64,000 bases of DNA from Pegoplata infirma (taxonomy: Eukaryota; Arthropoda; Insecta; Diptera; Anthomyiidae). The notes under the pieces are model-generated. The model saw only the letters and a program-made list of their open reading frames with translations, ran no database searches and was not told where the DNA came from. A program made the position numbers and the translations under genes. The DNA is taken from contig OY992540.1 of NCBI GenBank assembly GCA_963921195.1, positions 39,083,890 to 39,147,889 on the forward strand, written 5' to 3'. Of the stretch, positions 33,145 to 42,908 are shown piece after piece. Positions within the stretch are counted from its first letter, which is position 1. Each line of letters starts with the position of its first letter.

Positions 33145-34440
33145 TAACAAAAGCGAACTTTGTCTTTATCACGAAGGTACAGAGAATGGCGTCAATGTGC
33201 ATCACTGGTGCTCTTCGTACTACACCTACGGCTGCATTAGAAATCCTCCTTCACCTGATACCCTTGGACATATTGGGTAGGCAGTATGCGGCTGCATCGG
33301 CAATTCGACTTAATAGCACGCTGCAATGGAGGAGCAGTGATTGTGGCCATAGCGCAATCTTGAAAAAGATAACAATACCACAAAATGTGGACTGTGCTCC
33401 CTCTTTGAGCCTCTTTGAGCGCCACTTTACCACTATGATACCATCCAGGGAGTCTTGGATGGGGGATACTCCGGGTAGTGGAGCTACCATAAATTTTTAC
33501 ACAGATGGATCGAGGCTGCACGAACAAGTGGGCTTTGGAGTCTATTCGGAAGAGCTTGGGTTGAGCCTGGCTCGTAGATTGCCAGATCATTGCAGTGTTT
33601 ACCAGGCAGAGATGCTGGCAATAAAAGAAGTGGCTGACTGGTTGAGCTGCAATGTCTTGTCTACAACCGCAGTCAACATCTATACTGACAGTCAAGCCGC
33701 GGTCAAGTCCCTGGATTCAATGTTTCTGAAAACAAGATCTGCCCTTAACTGCCGCACGTCTTTAAATGAGATGGCCAAGCAGTTTAACATACGACTCATA
33801 TGGGTCCCAGGGCACAGAGACATTCCAGGGAATTGCAAAGCCGATGAGCTTGCAAGACTAGGAACTACCTTACAGGTTCCAACAGAATTGGAATGTGTTG
33901 GTACGCCTCTAGAAACTTGCAAGCAAAACCTACGGCTTTGTTCTGCGACGGAGACTAATCAAAGATGGGCAAATGGATGGACGTGTGAGACAACACGACT
34001 GATTTGGCCTTCTCTTAATCAGGGGCGCACAAGTGAGCTGATATCGCTTCCAAGAGGAGAGATTTCAACGGTGGTTTCTATAATTACCGGACACTGTCTT
34101 ATAGGGAAGCACGCAGAGCGGTTAAATGTGCCGTCGAATGACTTTTGCCGAAGTTGCATGGATGAAGAGGAGTTGGAAACTATCGAACACTTTATTTGCC
34201 ATTGCCCGGCACTTTCTGGTCAGCGACTTGCTTCACTGGGATCTAGGGAGCTGTACGATCTTTCAGATTTGTCGGATGTCAAAATTCAACATCTAAGGAG
34301 TTTCATAAGAAGCTCAAACTGGTTTAACGACAGGGACTAGTAGGGAAACCTATTACGATCCCGTGGTATCACAATGGACCTCAGAGTCTACGTGTGTTGA
34401 CGTAAAACGTCAGCAGCCACTTACAACCTAACCTAACCTA
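33145..34440 (+). mobile_element. 5'-truncated RNase H-bearing LINE, copy 1
   Basis: An 11-bp duplication AAAACACCTAC lies at 33134-33144 and 34441-34451. The 5' end is truncated just after the reverse transcriptase thumb region (residues KVQRMASMCITGA), and the 3' end is a CCTAACCTAACCTA tail instead of poly-A. RNase H domains in non-LTR elements occur in the I, LOA and related clades. Without the reverse transcriptase core I cannot choose between them. It inserted into the Transib-type element after that element arrived. Confidence 0.93.
33186..34340 (+). CDS. LINE ORF2 C-terminal part: RNase H and Cys/His motif
   Basis: This is a 384-codon open frame with no internal stop. The first ATG at 33186 is internal to the original ORF2; readable residues continue a little upstream (KVQR). 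Residues 1-40 carry the ITGALRTTPTAALE block that follows reverse transcriptase in such elements. The RNase H fold spans about 103-230, with Asp107 (YTDGS), Glu142 (YQAEML), Asp168 (YTDSQ), His210 (VPGHR) and Asp220 (KADELA), so all four acidic catalytic positions and the His are present. Residues 299-345 hold ITGHCLIGKH and a C-x2-C...EH...C-x-C motif (Cys321, Cys324, His335, Cys338, Cys340). In the parent element the domain would degrade RNA in RNA/DNA hybrids during insertion. As a truncated copy it is not expected to be mobile. Its base composition is clearly less AT-rich than the surroundings. Confidence 0.92.
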   Translation: MASMCITGALRTTPTAALEILLHLIPLDILGRQYAAASAIRLNSTLQWRSSDCGHSAILKKITIPQNVDCAPSLSLFERHFTTMIPSRESWMGDTPGSGATINFYTDGSRLHEQVGFGVYSEELGLSLARRLPDHCSVYQAEMLAIKEVADWLSCNVLSTTAVNIYTDSQAAVKSLDSMFLKTRSALNCRTSLNEMAKQFNIRLIWVPGHRDIPGNCKADELARLGTTLQVPTELECVGTPLETCKQNLRLCSATETNQRWANGWTCETTRLIWPSLNQGRTSELISLPRGEISTVVSIITGHCLIGKHAERLNVPSNDFCRSCMDEEELETIEHFICHCPALSGQRLASLGSRELYDLSDLSDVKIQHLRSFIRSSNWFNDRD

Positions 34441-34764
34441 AAAACACCTACCGTTTTTTAATTTAGAGGTTCAAACTTTTTAGACTTTTTTCCACCTAGA
34501 TTTGAATTTGGAACCACAGTGCTTCACAATAGTATTTCTCGTATAACTTGTGAAATATATCAAATATTATGTCTGGTTTGATGTTTGATTGATCAACGAT
34601 GATTCTCTAAAGTCTTCTGTAGATTCCTTAGTGGGGATGAAACTGATCAGTACAGACATACTATGAGATGAGTAACTTTTTTAAAGCAATAAATTAAAAA
34701 TACTCTATTATGACAATACCATAAATAGAATTAATTTTTAATTTAATTTTTGTTAATCATTCGC

Positions 34765-34840
34765 TTATAGTCAAACTGAGGTGGCGTCGTGCAACCTTTT
34801 TAAAATTAGACACCAGCCTTTAAACATTATTATGCTAAAA
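34765..34840 (+). repeat. Double-hairpin repeat, tail fragment
   Basis: TAGTCAAACTGAGGTGGCGT and ACACCAGCCTTTAAACATTA match the 3' portion of the family. The hairpins and GATGAAAAA array are missing. From 34527 to 34764 and 34845 to 35160 I see nothing. Confidence 0.65.
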
Positions 34841-35164
34841 AAAATTTTGCCGAAGGATCCTACAACCAAAATTGCATGTTTGTTTGACCAATATTTGAAG
34901 AAATCAAGAAAGTAACAAAATACAAAAGTACCCCAATCGTTAAGGACGGATAAGGGTCGAACATTTATCTACAAAATTAAATTATTTTAAAATATACCAA
35001 CACGTTAAATTTTTTTTTGTTTTTAAAGTCTTTCACATAAAAAAGAGTTTGATTATTTTTGCAACATCTCAATTAAACCACAGTTGACTAGACTCAGTAA
35101 ATACTTTTGACATTAAGATAACACTTATATGATTAAGAATTTAAATGGAAACATACTCTCAAAA

Positions 35165-35303
35165 AGGTTGTGCAAAACCTGTTTGAATTAACAATGAGAA
35201 TTGTCTCGTTGTAGCGAAGCAGACCAAGCACTCTAGTGGGAATCGAACCATCGACCTCTACACTCATAGGCTAGAACGCTAATAAGTAGCCTACTGGGAC
35301 GCC
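35165..35303 (-). mobile_element. tRNA-derived SINE-like segment
   Basis: Read on the minus strand from 35303 the sequence starts GGCGTCCCAGTAGGCTAC and reaches GATGGTTCGATTCCCAC about 50 bp on, a perfect B box (GGTTCGATTCC). The A-box region is approximate. The spacing is right for a tRNA body. It does not fold into a clean cloverleaf by eye, so I favour a SINE or tRNA pseudogene over a functional tRNA. Confidence 0.6.
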
Positions 35304-35399
35304 TTTGAATATTTTTAATTTTTTTTTTCTAAAAATATTTAAAATAATAAATTAAAATGTAAAAAAGTGTCAACCTTGTATTATATTTAAATATCTTTA

Positions 35400-35621
35400 C
35401 AGTAGCGGTAAAGAAATGGCAACAGTTACGTCTCATTTAAATTTGGTATGGTGATTGTAAAAAAAATAAATGCTCCTAAATGTGTTTTGATATATTGACC
35501 ATATCTGGAACTACATATTACATGTAAATGTTCCATCTTTTTTAACTTTCTTAACATTAAATTATTTCCATTCTATGTACAATAAAAAAACGTTTTGGTT
35601 TTATTTCTTTAACCGCTACTG
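35400..35621. mobile_element. Tc1/mariner-like MITE
   Basis: TA at 35398-35399 and 35622-35623 flank CAGTAGCGGTAAAGAAAT and ATTTCTTTAACCGCTACTG, perfect apart from one base. The 222-bp body has no ORF. TA duplication and a CAGT-type start are typical of Tc1/mariner. Confidence 0.88.
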
Positions 35622-35623
35622 TA

Positions 35624-36655
35624 TATTAAATCTGAACATAGCTAGCAACTTGGAAATAATACATTTTGTCAATGTGATAACACACATGATTAAATTTGAC
35701 AAATACTTATATACAACTTTATAGCTACACATACACAACAACAAAAAAATACCCAAACACATAGACAAACCTTTTTTTTTGTATCCAATAAGCAAAAACT
35801 AGACAACCATCAACACCAACATAATAACCAAAAAAAAAAAACTTGTACAAAGTCACACAAACACAATTTAATATGTATCAAAATGTAGCAACAACTAAAA
35901 ATTGTAGTAAGATATTTAACAAAGTGTAAAATAAAATAACATATAAAAAGTTAACTAATACCCACAATTGCCAAAAACAGTGAGTAGGGAAAGTGTAAAG
36001 GCACTTGAAACTTCAAGTACACAGAAAAAAATTGAAACGAATTTCAATAAAAAAAAAAAAATCCTCCAATTAAAAAAATTGTTATACCAATCATCAAATT
36101 TTTTGAATTGAAAATTTTTTCAATCAAAACTTTTTTCGAATTTGATCAAAAATTTAATTAAATTTTTATTTGAAAATAATGATTGATTTAACAAATGAAT
36201 TTTAGGCTTATGACAAAATTATCAAAAAATTTATCTTTTTTCCTTTCTAATATGTTGCCAAAAGTTAAAAAAAAAGTAAAACCCGGTTATTTTGTATATT
36301 TTTGAATTAATCTATTCAAATAAGTTAAAGCGAAAAAAAAAATCTGCTATGTTGCAATTTGTAATTCGACAGTTAAAGAAAATAACAAAAATTTATATCA
36401 AAACATTGATTGATTCATTTAAATTTTGTTGATCAATAGATTTAATTGTACATTTTTAGCCAATAATTGTTGGTGTCTAGAATCATTCGGAGGAAAAAAC
36501 CACCTCGAATTACAATCTGTCCCTGACAATGTATTCTATTCACATTTTTGCGACCCTGTGCGACCGTTCATAAACTTTTGATATAGAGGCAATAAACCCA
36601 AATATGACGTTTAGCAATGACCTAAAATGGAACTTCAAAATTTTTTTGATATTTA
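35624..36655. other. Gene-free AT-rich stretch
   Basis: Contains A-rich runs, TTTTTTCAATCAAAAC-type words near 36115 and no ORF, paired termini or RNA gene that I can support. Confidence 0.5.
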
Positions 36656-36657
36656 TT

Positions 36658-37260
36658 TTTATACCCTCCAACTACAGTATGAGGGTATACTCACTTTGTC
36701 ATTCTGTGTGTAACATATCGAAATATCGGTCGGGGACCCCACAAAGTATATATAATATTGATCCATGATAGAATCTAAGACATTTTAGAGATGTCCGTCA
36801 GTCCGTCCGTCTGTAGAAATAACGATGCAGTCCAAACCAAAAGAGTAAGACCCCTGAAATTGGGCAAGAAGATCTCCTATATTACTGGTAAGGCTAAGTT
36901 CGAAGATGGGCAAAATCGGACCAGGGGGAAAAAAGTTCCCCCTTGAAGAACTAAAACGACCCCTGAAAAATACGATATTTTTACAAGTATTTTTTAATTT
37001 ATGCTCAACAAATGTAACATTTGTATACCATATTATGTTCATAGACCTGCGCTTGGACTAAGGGGGTTAGGAAATTAGATTTTTTCCGCCCGCCCCCTTT
37101 GGGAGCGTGGTTATAGAAATTAATTAAAAATAACAATAAAAATTTATTATTTAAGCGTAAATATCATAAACAAATTATTTGTAAACATAAAAAAGCGGGG
37201 CTACAAGTGTCCCCCACTAGCTCCATCGACCCCCCCCCCCCCGCCACCAAAAAAAAAATG
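36658..37260 (+). mobile_element. DINE-1/INE-1-like element, well preserved 5' hairpin
   Basis: It opens ATACCCTC-(12)-GAGGGTAT, a clear stem (36661-36688), then TTGTCATTCTGTGTGTAACA, CGAAATATCGGTCGGGGACC, GTATATATAATATTGATCC, GATGTCCGTCAGTCCGTCC. It continues with the ATCGGACCAGGGGGAAAAAA block and a poly-C end (37229-37242). The collinearity with Drosophila DINE-1 is best seen here. Minus frame 36785-37042 is fortuitous. Confidence 0.82.
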
Positions 37261-37261
37261 A

Positions 37262-37473
37262 ATTTTGACTCACGTTAAAAAACATAATCTACTCAATCGT
37301 TTTTTTACTCCCACTTACTCACTGTTTATGTAAGTAAAGAAAACACCCACTCACGTGTGACTTACGCTCACGTATGACTCACGCTAAACATTTAAACACG
37401 AAAAAAATTGTAAAAACATTAAATTAAACTTAACCAATACAATTAAATAATTTTGACTCCAGCGTCCATCTCT
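37262..37473. mobile_element. Truncated hAT-type end
   Basis: GACTCACGTTA, ACTCACTGTTTATGTAAGT, CACTCACGTGTGACTTACG words run to a GTCCATCTCTA terminus at 37473. This is the end type of the 14869-15450 MITE. The opposite end is missing, probably lost at the junction with the DINE-like copy. Confidence 0.6.
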
Positions 37474-37575
37474 AATGCTAACCAATTAAGCTGGAAACGC
37501 ATTTATGCGGGCACATTTTGGAGATAGCATTTAAAATATTTTTTATGAAATTATTAGCTAAAAGCATTATATGTA

Positions 37576-37745
37576 CACTCTAAAAAAATGAATTCAGTTT
37601 CCTACTATAAATTGGGTAAATTTCAAAAAATTCAAATAATATACTATAAGTTGGGCAAATTTCTAATAATTTTAAGTAGAAATACGCAATATGTGTAAAT
37701 TTACCCAATTTATAGTAGGAAACTGAAATCATTTTAATTAGAGTG
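37576..37745. mobile_element. 170-bp MITE with TA duplication
   Basis: TA at 37574-37575 and 37746-37747 flank CACTCTAAAAAAATGA and TTTTAATTAGAGTG. The arms pair strongly through AGTTTCCTACTATAAATTGG and its complement. Nearly the whole element is one hairpin. Confidence 0.9.
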
Positions 37746-37904
37746 TACATTTCGGATGGCAAATATTAATTAGAAATAAAAAAGCTCCCTCTTATATGCG
37801 CTACTTAATAAATTTACTTTATGACGCATTTAAAAGAGATATATTTTGTTAAAATCTTCTGATAAAAGCAAAAAAATGAATTCATAAATACTTAGGAATG
37901 TAAA

Positions 37905-38575
37905 CATTATACATATCCGCCATTTTGATTTAAAAAAATTTGAGTTCGTATTCGTGATTAACGTTGCGCAATCATTTCCTAGTGATATTTTGAAACATTA
38001 ATCAATAATTTAAATATCTTGTCCGCTATATTGGATCCGCTGTTTTGAATTTCGAATATCTGATTCTAAAATCAGATTTGACATCCGAAAAATTATCAAA
38101 ATCAAAGTTTTTGTCCAAAACTTACAACATAGAAAAAAACTTAATATTTTATTTGTCGCCTTATTGGATCCACTATTTTAAATTTAAAAAATCTGAGCTC
38201 ATAATTGTAATAACCGACAGCAAATACATCGACCATGATTAACTAAAGTACAATTAGCTAAGAATTAGAAAAGCGTATCCGCCATATTGGATCCGCCATT
38301 TTGAATTTCTAATCTTCAATTCCAAAATCAGTTTTAACATCCGAAAAACCATCAAAATCGAAGTTTTTGGACAAAACAGACAATATATAAAAAATCTTAT
38401 TTTTTAATTTGACACCATATTGGATCCGCCATTTTGAATTCTGAAAGTCTGAGCTCATATTCGTTATTAACGACCCCAAATACATCGAAAATGATTATCT
38501 TAAATACTATAAGCAAAGAATTAAAAAATTATGTCCGCCATTTTGAATTTTGAAAAAAAGTTTCCAGAATCGTGA
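37905..38575. repeat. ATTGGATCCGCCATTTTGAAT tandem repeat
   Basis: Six units marked by TTGGATCC-CATTTTGAAT or its decayed form occur near 37915, 38030, 38155, 38283, 38413 and 38535, about 125 bp apart and alternating as a 250-bp higher-order unit. Linker words such as ACATCCGAAAAA and TCTGAGCTCAT recur. A related array lies at 46640-47800. Confidence 0.8.
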
Positions 38576-38599
38576 TCAGCGATCATTCAACACCCATAT

Positions 38600-41176
38600 G
38601 TAATACTTTTTTGACATATAGGTTCAGCGGTCTATTTATGGCCAAAATTCATGAATGCTGGCCCACAGTGCAGTGGTTCAAATGTTATGAGCAAAAGACT
38701 GAATTTCGGAAATGGCTTTTCGCGAATTTATGAGATGGTGTTCTCCTGGCCTAGTTCGAGTTAAATTTCAGCTAAATCGGTCTAGTGGTTCAAAAGTTAT
38801 TAGCAAAACCGTGAATTTCAGATTAGGTTCACCTTAAATTCATGTTTGCAAAACAATAGTAAGTCACAAAAATATTTTACTACGTATTTTTGTCACTCGA
38901 AAATATTTTTAACTAAAAAAAAATACACTCGAAAAAAATTTTACACTCAAAAAAAATTTTGTAAATTATTTTTTTTTTTTCGAAACTACTTAAAAAAAGT
39001 TTTTTTACACAAATAAAATATCTATATAAATAAAAATCAATTGTCGTTCGTTGGTAACAGCATCAGTTGAGAACGGCTGGACCGATTTTAAAAAAATTTT
39101 TTTTGAAATGTTCGTCATAGTCTAACTTAGGTTCTTACGGAAAGAAAAATTGGCCACGCCCACTTTTACGCCCACATTTTTCGATTTATCTAAAATCGGA
39201 AAACGGCTGCACCGATTTGCGTAATTTTTTATTTAAATGTTCGTAGTAACCCAATAAAAGTTTTTACTGAAAGAAAAATCGACCACTGCCAATTCAAAGC
39301 CTCATTTTTCAATTTATCTAAAATCTGAGAATGGCTGGACCGATTTGACAAAAAATTTGTTTTTTAATGAATTTTACCCATATTCCAATTTTGGTTTTTA
39401 CGAAAAAAGAAAGTGACCACGCCTACTTTGGCTAATTTTTGTTGAAAATGTTCTATATAATTCAACTAAGGATAGTAAAATTTCCCATGCCCACTTTTTT
39501 CTATGTACTGAAAGTTCTATAACGGCTAGACCGATTTGGTTATAGTCCGCAACAGATTTTTAAGTACAGAAAAATTTTCCACGCCTACTTTTACCTTCAT
39601 TCTTCTTGATACATAAATTTTAAATCATGAAATGGCTGGATCAAATTGTCTTATTTTGTTAATAATGTTCGTCATAGCACAACTAATGTTTTTCGGAAAG
39701 AACAATTTTCCAATCCCGCGCCTACTTTTGAATGGATGGACCGAGTAGATTAAATTCAAATAAGATTTTTACGGTGAGAAAAGTTGTCCACGTACTCTTT
39801 TCTTCGATGTATATAAAATTTGCTCCATAGAAAAAATATAGAATAGTAAAATATAAATAAAACTCAAATGTAGTTCGTTGGTAATCGCATCACTTGAGAA
39901 CTGACCGATTTGAATAATATTTTTTTGTAAATGTTCGTTTTTTTTTATATTCGTCTAAGGATTTCTCGGAAAACAAATTCCATCCACTTTTCGCCTCTTT
40001 TTTTCGATGTATCTAAAATTGGAGAACGGCTGGATCAATATGACTAAACTTTTTTTTTTTTAAATGTTCGTCAAAGTCCAACTTCTAAACAGAAATAAAA
40101 TTTTTTTACGCCCAATTTTATTTCGATATATCTAAAATAGAAGAACGGCAGGGCCATTTGACCATTAGTAGTATTTTTTGATGTTCGTGACAGTACAACT
40201 AAGGTTTTTATGGTAAGAAAAATTGTCCACTTATTTCAATACATCTAAAATCAAAGAACAACTGGCCTGATTTGGCAAATTTTGTCTTTAATGATCATTA
40301 TTGTTCAGATAAGGATTTTACGGAAATAATTATTGTCCTCCCCCACTTCAAAGCGCACATTTCTCAGTATCATTAAAATTTGCAAACTCTTGAGAACGAC
40401 TGGATCGATGTGGCTAATTTTTTGGTTTTAAATGTTCGTAATAGTCCATATAATTGTTCGGAAAGAAAAATTGTCCTAGCCTACTTTTTTCAATATATAT
40501 AAAATAAATTTTTATTCTAATTCGATCTATTAAAAAAATATTTCTTAAAAGATAACCTTGGGTATTAACACATGTACAAGTTTAACTTACCATACAAATT
40601 TTTACACCCACTTTTGTCTAAATAGGTCGACTAATGGACCGGACCGATTTTTTTATGTTAATCATAGTCCTTATTAAGTTTTTAAGGAATTATAAATGAG
40701 AAAAGTGTCCCGAAAAAATGGAAATTCGGGAAAACTATAAAGGTTTGTTTGAACTCAAGACAATTGCCCACGATAAGAACGAAGGATTTGCTTAATTTAT
40801 TTTTCTGTTGTTCGTAATGACACTAAGAAGTTTTTAATTTGTACAGTTCGCAAAGTCGAAGACATGATAATTTTTTTTTAGTTCCTAAAATATAATTTAC
40901 AAAATGATTATCTGCCTAATCGGGTCTTTTAAACCACGCCCACAAATTTTTCTGCGTCAAGAAATTCCTTATATTTTTGCAGGCCTGTGTATTTGAAGCG
41001 AGTCAAAATATAACACTGATCTTACATTTGGGCCAGCAACGCGGACCGGGCCAGCTAGTTTCTAATTAAAAATTTTTATTATTTTCACGTAAGAAAATTA
41101 ACTATCATTTAAAATTGGCATTGTGAAGGGTATTCATAGATTCGGCCTGGTCGAATTTAACTTTTCTACTCGTTTA
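38600..41176 (+). mobile_element. DINE-1/INE-1-like element, copy E, split by Helitron
   Basis: 38600-39020 and 41059-41176 together mirror copy D and copy F. They contain the GTGGTTCAAATGTTATGAGC block, the second AAAGTTATTAGCAAAACC block, the ACACTCGAAAAAAATTTT array, then after the insert TTTCTAATTAAAAATTT, GAAGGGTATTCATAGATTCG and CTACTCGTTT. The GTCY core is lost. Sister copy F (near 42005-42030) shows the uninterrupted sequence. Confidence 0.85.
39021..41058 (+). mobile_element. Non-autonomous Helitron
   Basis: The 5' end TCTATATAAATAAAAATC follows an A, and the 3' end GGGCCAGCTAG precedes a T. TC...CTAG termini between A and T, with no target duplication, are the Helitron hallmark. 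The empty site AAATAAAATATTTCTAAT is present, reversed, in the DINE-like copy at 42 kb. The interior is about a dozen degenerate units with a period near 125 bp around GAACGGCTGGACCGATTTG and ATGTTCGTCATAGTCCAACT. No Rep/helicase ORF is present. The 3' hairpin is weak. Confidence 0.88.
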
Positions 41177-41179
41177 AAT

Positions 41180-41850
41180 TTCAATTCTAAGAGGGTAAAA
41201 AAGTGTTTTTCAAACTCCTAAGAAAATGGTTCTTAAAACTTGATCTTTTCGAAACCAAAGTCAAAAATATTAATACTCCGTGTTTTCAGATTAGAAAATA
41301 AATTTGCAATAGCAATAAATTGTTGCAAAATGTTAAACTCTTTTTTCCGAAAATTTATTTTAATTTGTTCTGCTGTTCTTATTTATTTATACCTCACTGT
41401 TTTAGTCCTGCATACCTTTTTTTCTACTTAAAGTCATTCATTGAAATGTAATGTATACTTATATATAAATTTATATGTTATCTGTAAATACTTATGTTTT
41501 TTTTTTTTGCTAAATTTTCTAAAAATTAAATCTGTTCAAGTATTAGGTGATATCCAATTTACTAAATGTTTTTCAAATGTAATCCTTATCCAAAAATGAC
41601 CCAAAAAAAAAAATACTTTCTTTACTCAGTCATGCGTTAAAATGAGATTTATTTATTTTGTTCAACAAGGACAAGAGCAATTATTGAAAATAACTTTAAA
41701 ATTTCTATAGTATTAAAAATAAAATTGTAAATTAAATAAACAAAAATCTTTAAGATGGCAGAAGAATAAAAAGATAAAGAACAAATAATTCAATTTAATT
41801 TTCCTAGAATAAAGATATAGAAGATATCAAGTGAATCATTTTAGAAAAAA
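41180..41850. other. Gene-free stretch
   Basis: AT-rich sequence with no paired termini, array or ORF of interest. The 63-codon plus frame at 41240 has no recognisable feature. Confidence 0.5.
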
Positions 41851-41852
41851 AG

Positions 41853-42908
41853 GAGAAAAGTTAAATTCAGCCTTGGCGAATGTATTGATACACTCCACAA
41901 TCTAAAACAAGTAGAAAAGTTAAATTCGGCTTTGCCGAATCTATGAATACCCTCCACAATGCATTTTTTTTAAAGGGTAATACATTTTTTAACGTGAAAT
42001 AATTAACAATTTTGATTAGAAATATTTTATTTTGAGTAAAAAACTCTTTTTTTATAATTAAAAAAAAAAAAAATATGAAAATATACTATTTTTTTTTGAG
42101 TGTAAAATTTTTTTCGAGTGTAATGTTTTTTTACTGTACAAATATTTCTGAGTGAATGCACGAATGTACACATAATATTGTAATTTTTGTAAAAAAAAAC
42201 TAAATTTTTTTTTGAGTGTAAAATTTTTTTGAGTGTAAAATTTTTTTTGAGTGTAAAATATTTTTCGAGTGTAATTTTTAAGTTACCAATGCTTTTAAAA
42301 CTAAACAAGTTTAAAAAGCATTGCTTTAAAATTAAACAAGTTTGAAAAGCATTGTTTAGTTACCACCAATGCCTTTAAAACTTGTTAAAATACGTGTCAT
42401 TTTAGATGAAACTAATCTGAAATTCAGGGTTTTGCTTATAACTTTTGAACCACTGGACCGATTGAGCTGAAATTTAATACCAAATAGGTTCCGGGAACGG
42501 CAAAGATACATGCCAAGCTTCAGTAGTCTCATTATTGTCTTTCGAAAGTTATCGTGTTTTTTATCTTGGAAATTCGGGAAACAACCTTGTCGAAATTTAC
42601 TCTTTTGCTCATAACTTTTGAACCACTTGACCGATTTGGCTGGATTGCAATACCAACCTGACCAGATAAATGACAAACATATATGCCAAACTTCAGTAGC
42701 CTCTGTAAAGTCTTTCAAAAGTTAGCGTGTTTTCTACGGACAGACAGACAGACGGACGGACGGACGGACGGACGGACGGACGGACGGACGGACGGACGGA
42801 CATCGCTAGATCGTCTTAAAATCGATCGAGGATCATGAATATATATACTTTATGGGGTCCTAGACCAATATTTCGAGGTGTTACAAACGGAATGACAAAC
42901 TTATATAT
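41853..42908 (-). mobile_element. DINE-1/INE-1-like element, copy F, with expanded GGAC
   Basis: A 50-bp terminal fragment (41853-41902) is followed at once by a near-complete copy starting AAAACAAGTAGAAAAGTT. It holds GAGTGTAAAATTTTTTT units (42085-42270), two AACTTTTGAACCACT blocks and a long GGAC run (42738-42801). It is cut at 42908, before its terminal hairpin. The 120-codon minus frame over it is not a gene. Confidence 0.8.
42738..42801. repeat. GGAC tetranucleotide microsatellite
   Basis: CAGACAGACAGACGGACGGA continues as about a dozen further GGAC units. This is the variable GTCY core of the DINE-like family, here much longer than in copies A, B or D. Confidence 0.95.

Larger units (their letters stand above)
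32190..34521. mobile_element. Transib-type element with nested LINE
   Basis: The 5-bp duplication CTTCA lies at 32185-32189 and 34522-34526. The termini are CACTGTGGTTCCAATTCC and GGAACCACAGTG, with pairing continuing through CTAGGTGGA and TCCACCTAG. CACTGTG differs from the RAG recognition heptamer CACAGTG only in its central base. Without the LINE it is about 1.0 kb. Frames at 32467-32975 on the minus strand do not look like a Transib transposase, so I call it non-autonomous. From 32036 to 32184 no feature is seen. Confidence 0.87.

Noticed and set aside
33237..33922. Minus-strand frames of 76-152 codons
   Set aside because: These are antisense shadows of the LINE RNase H frame.
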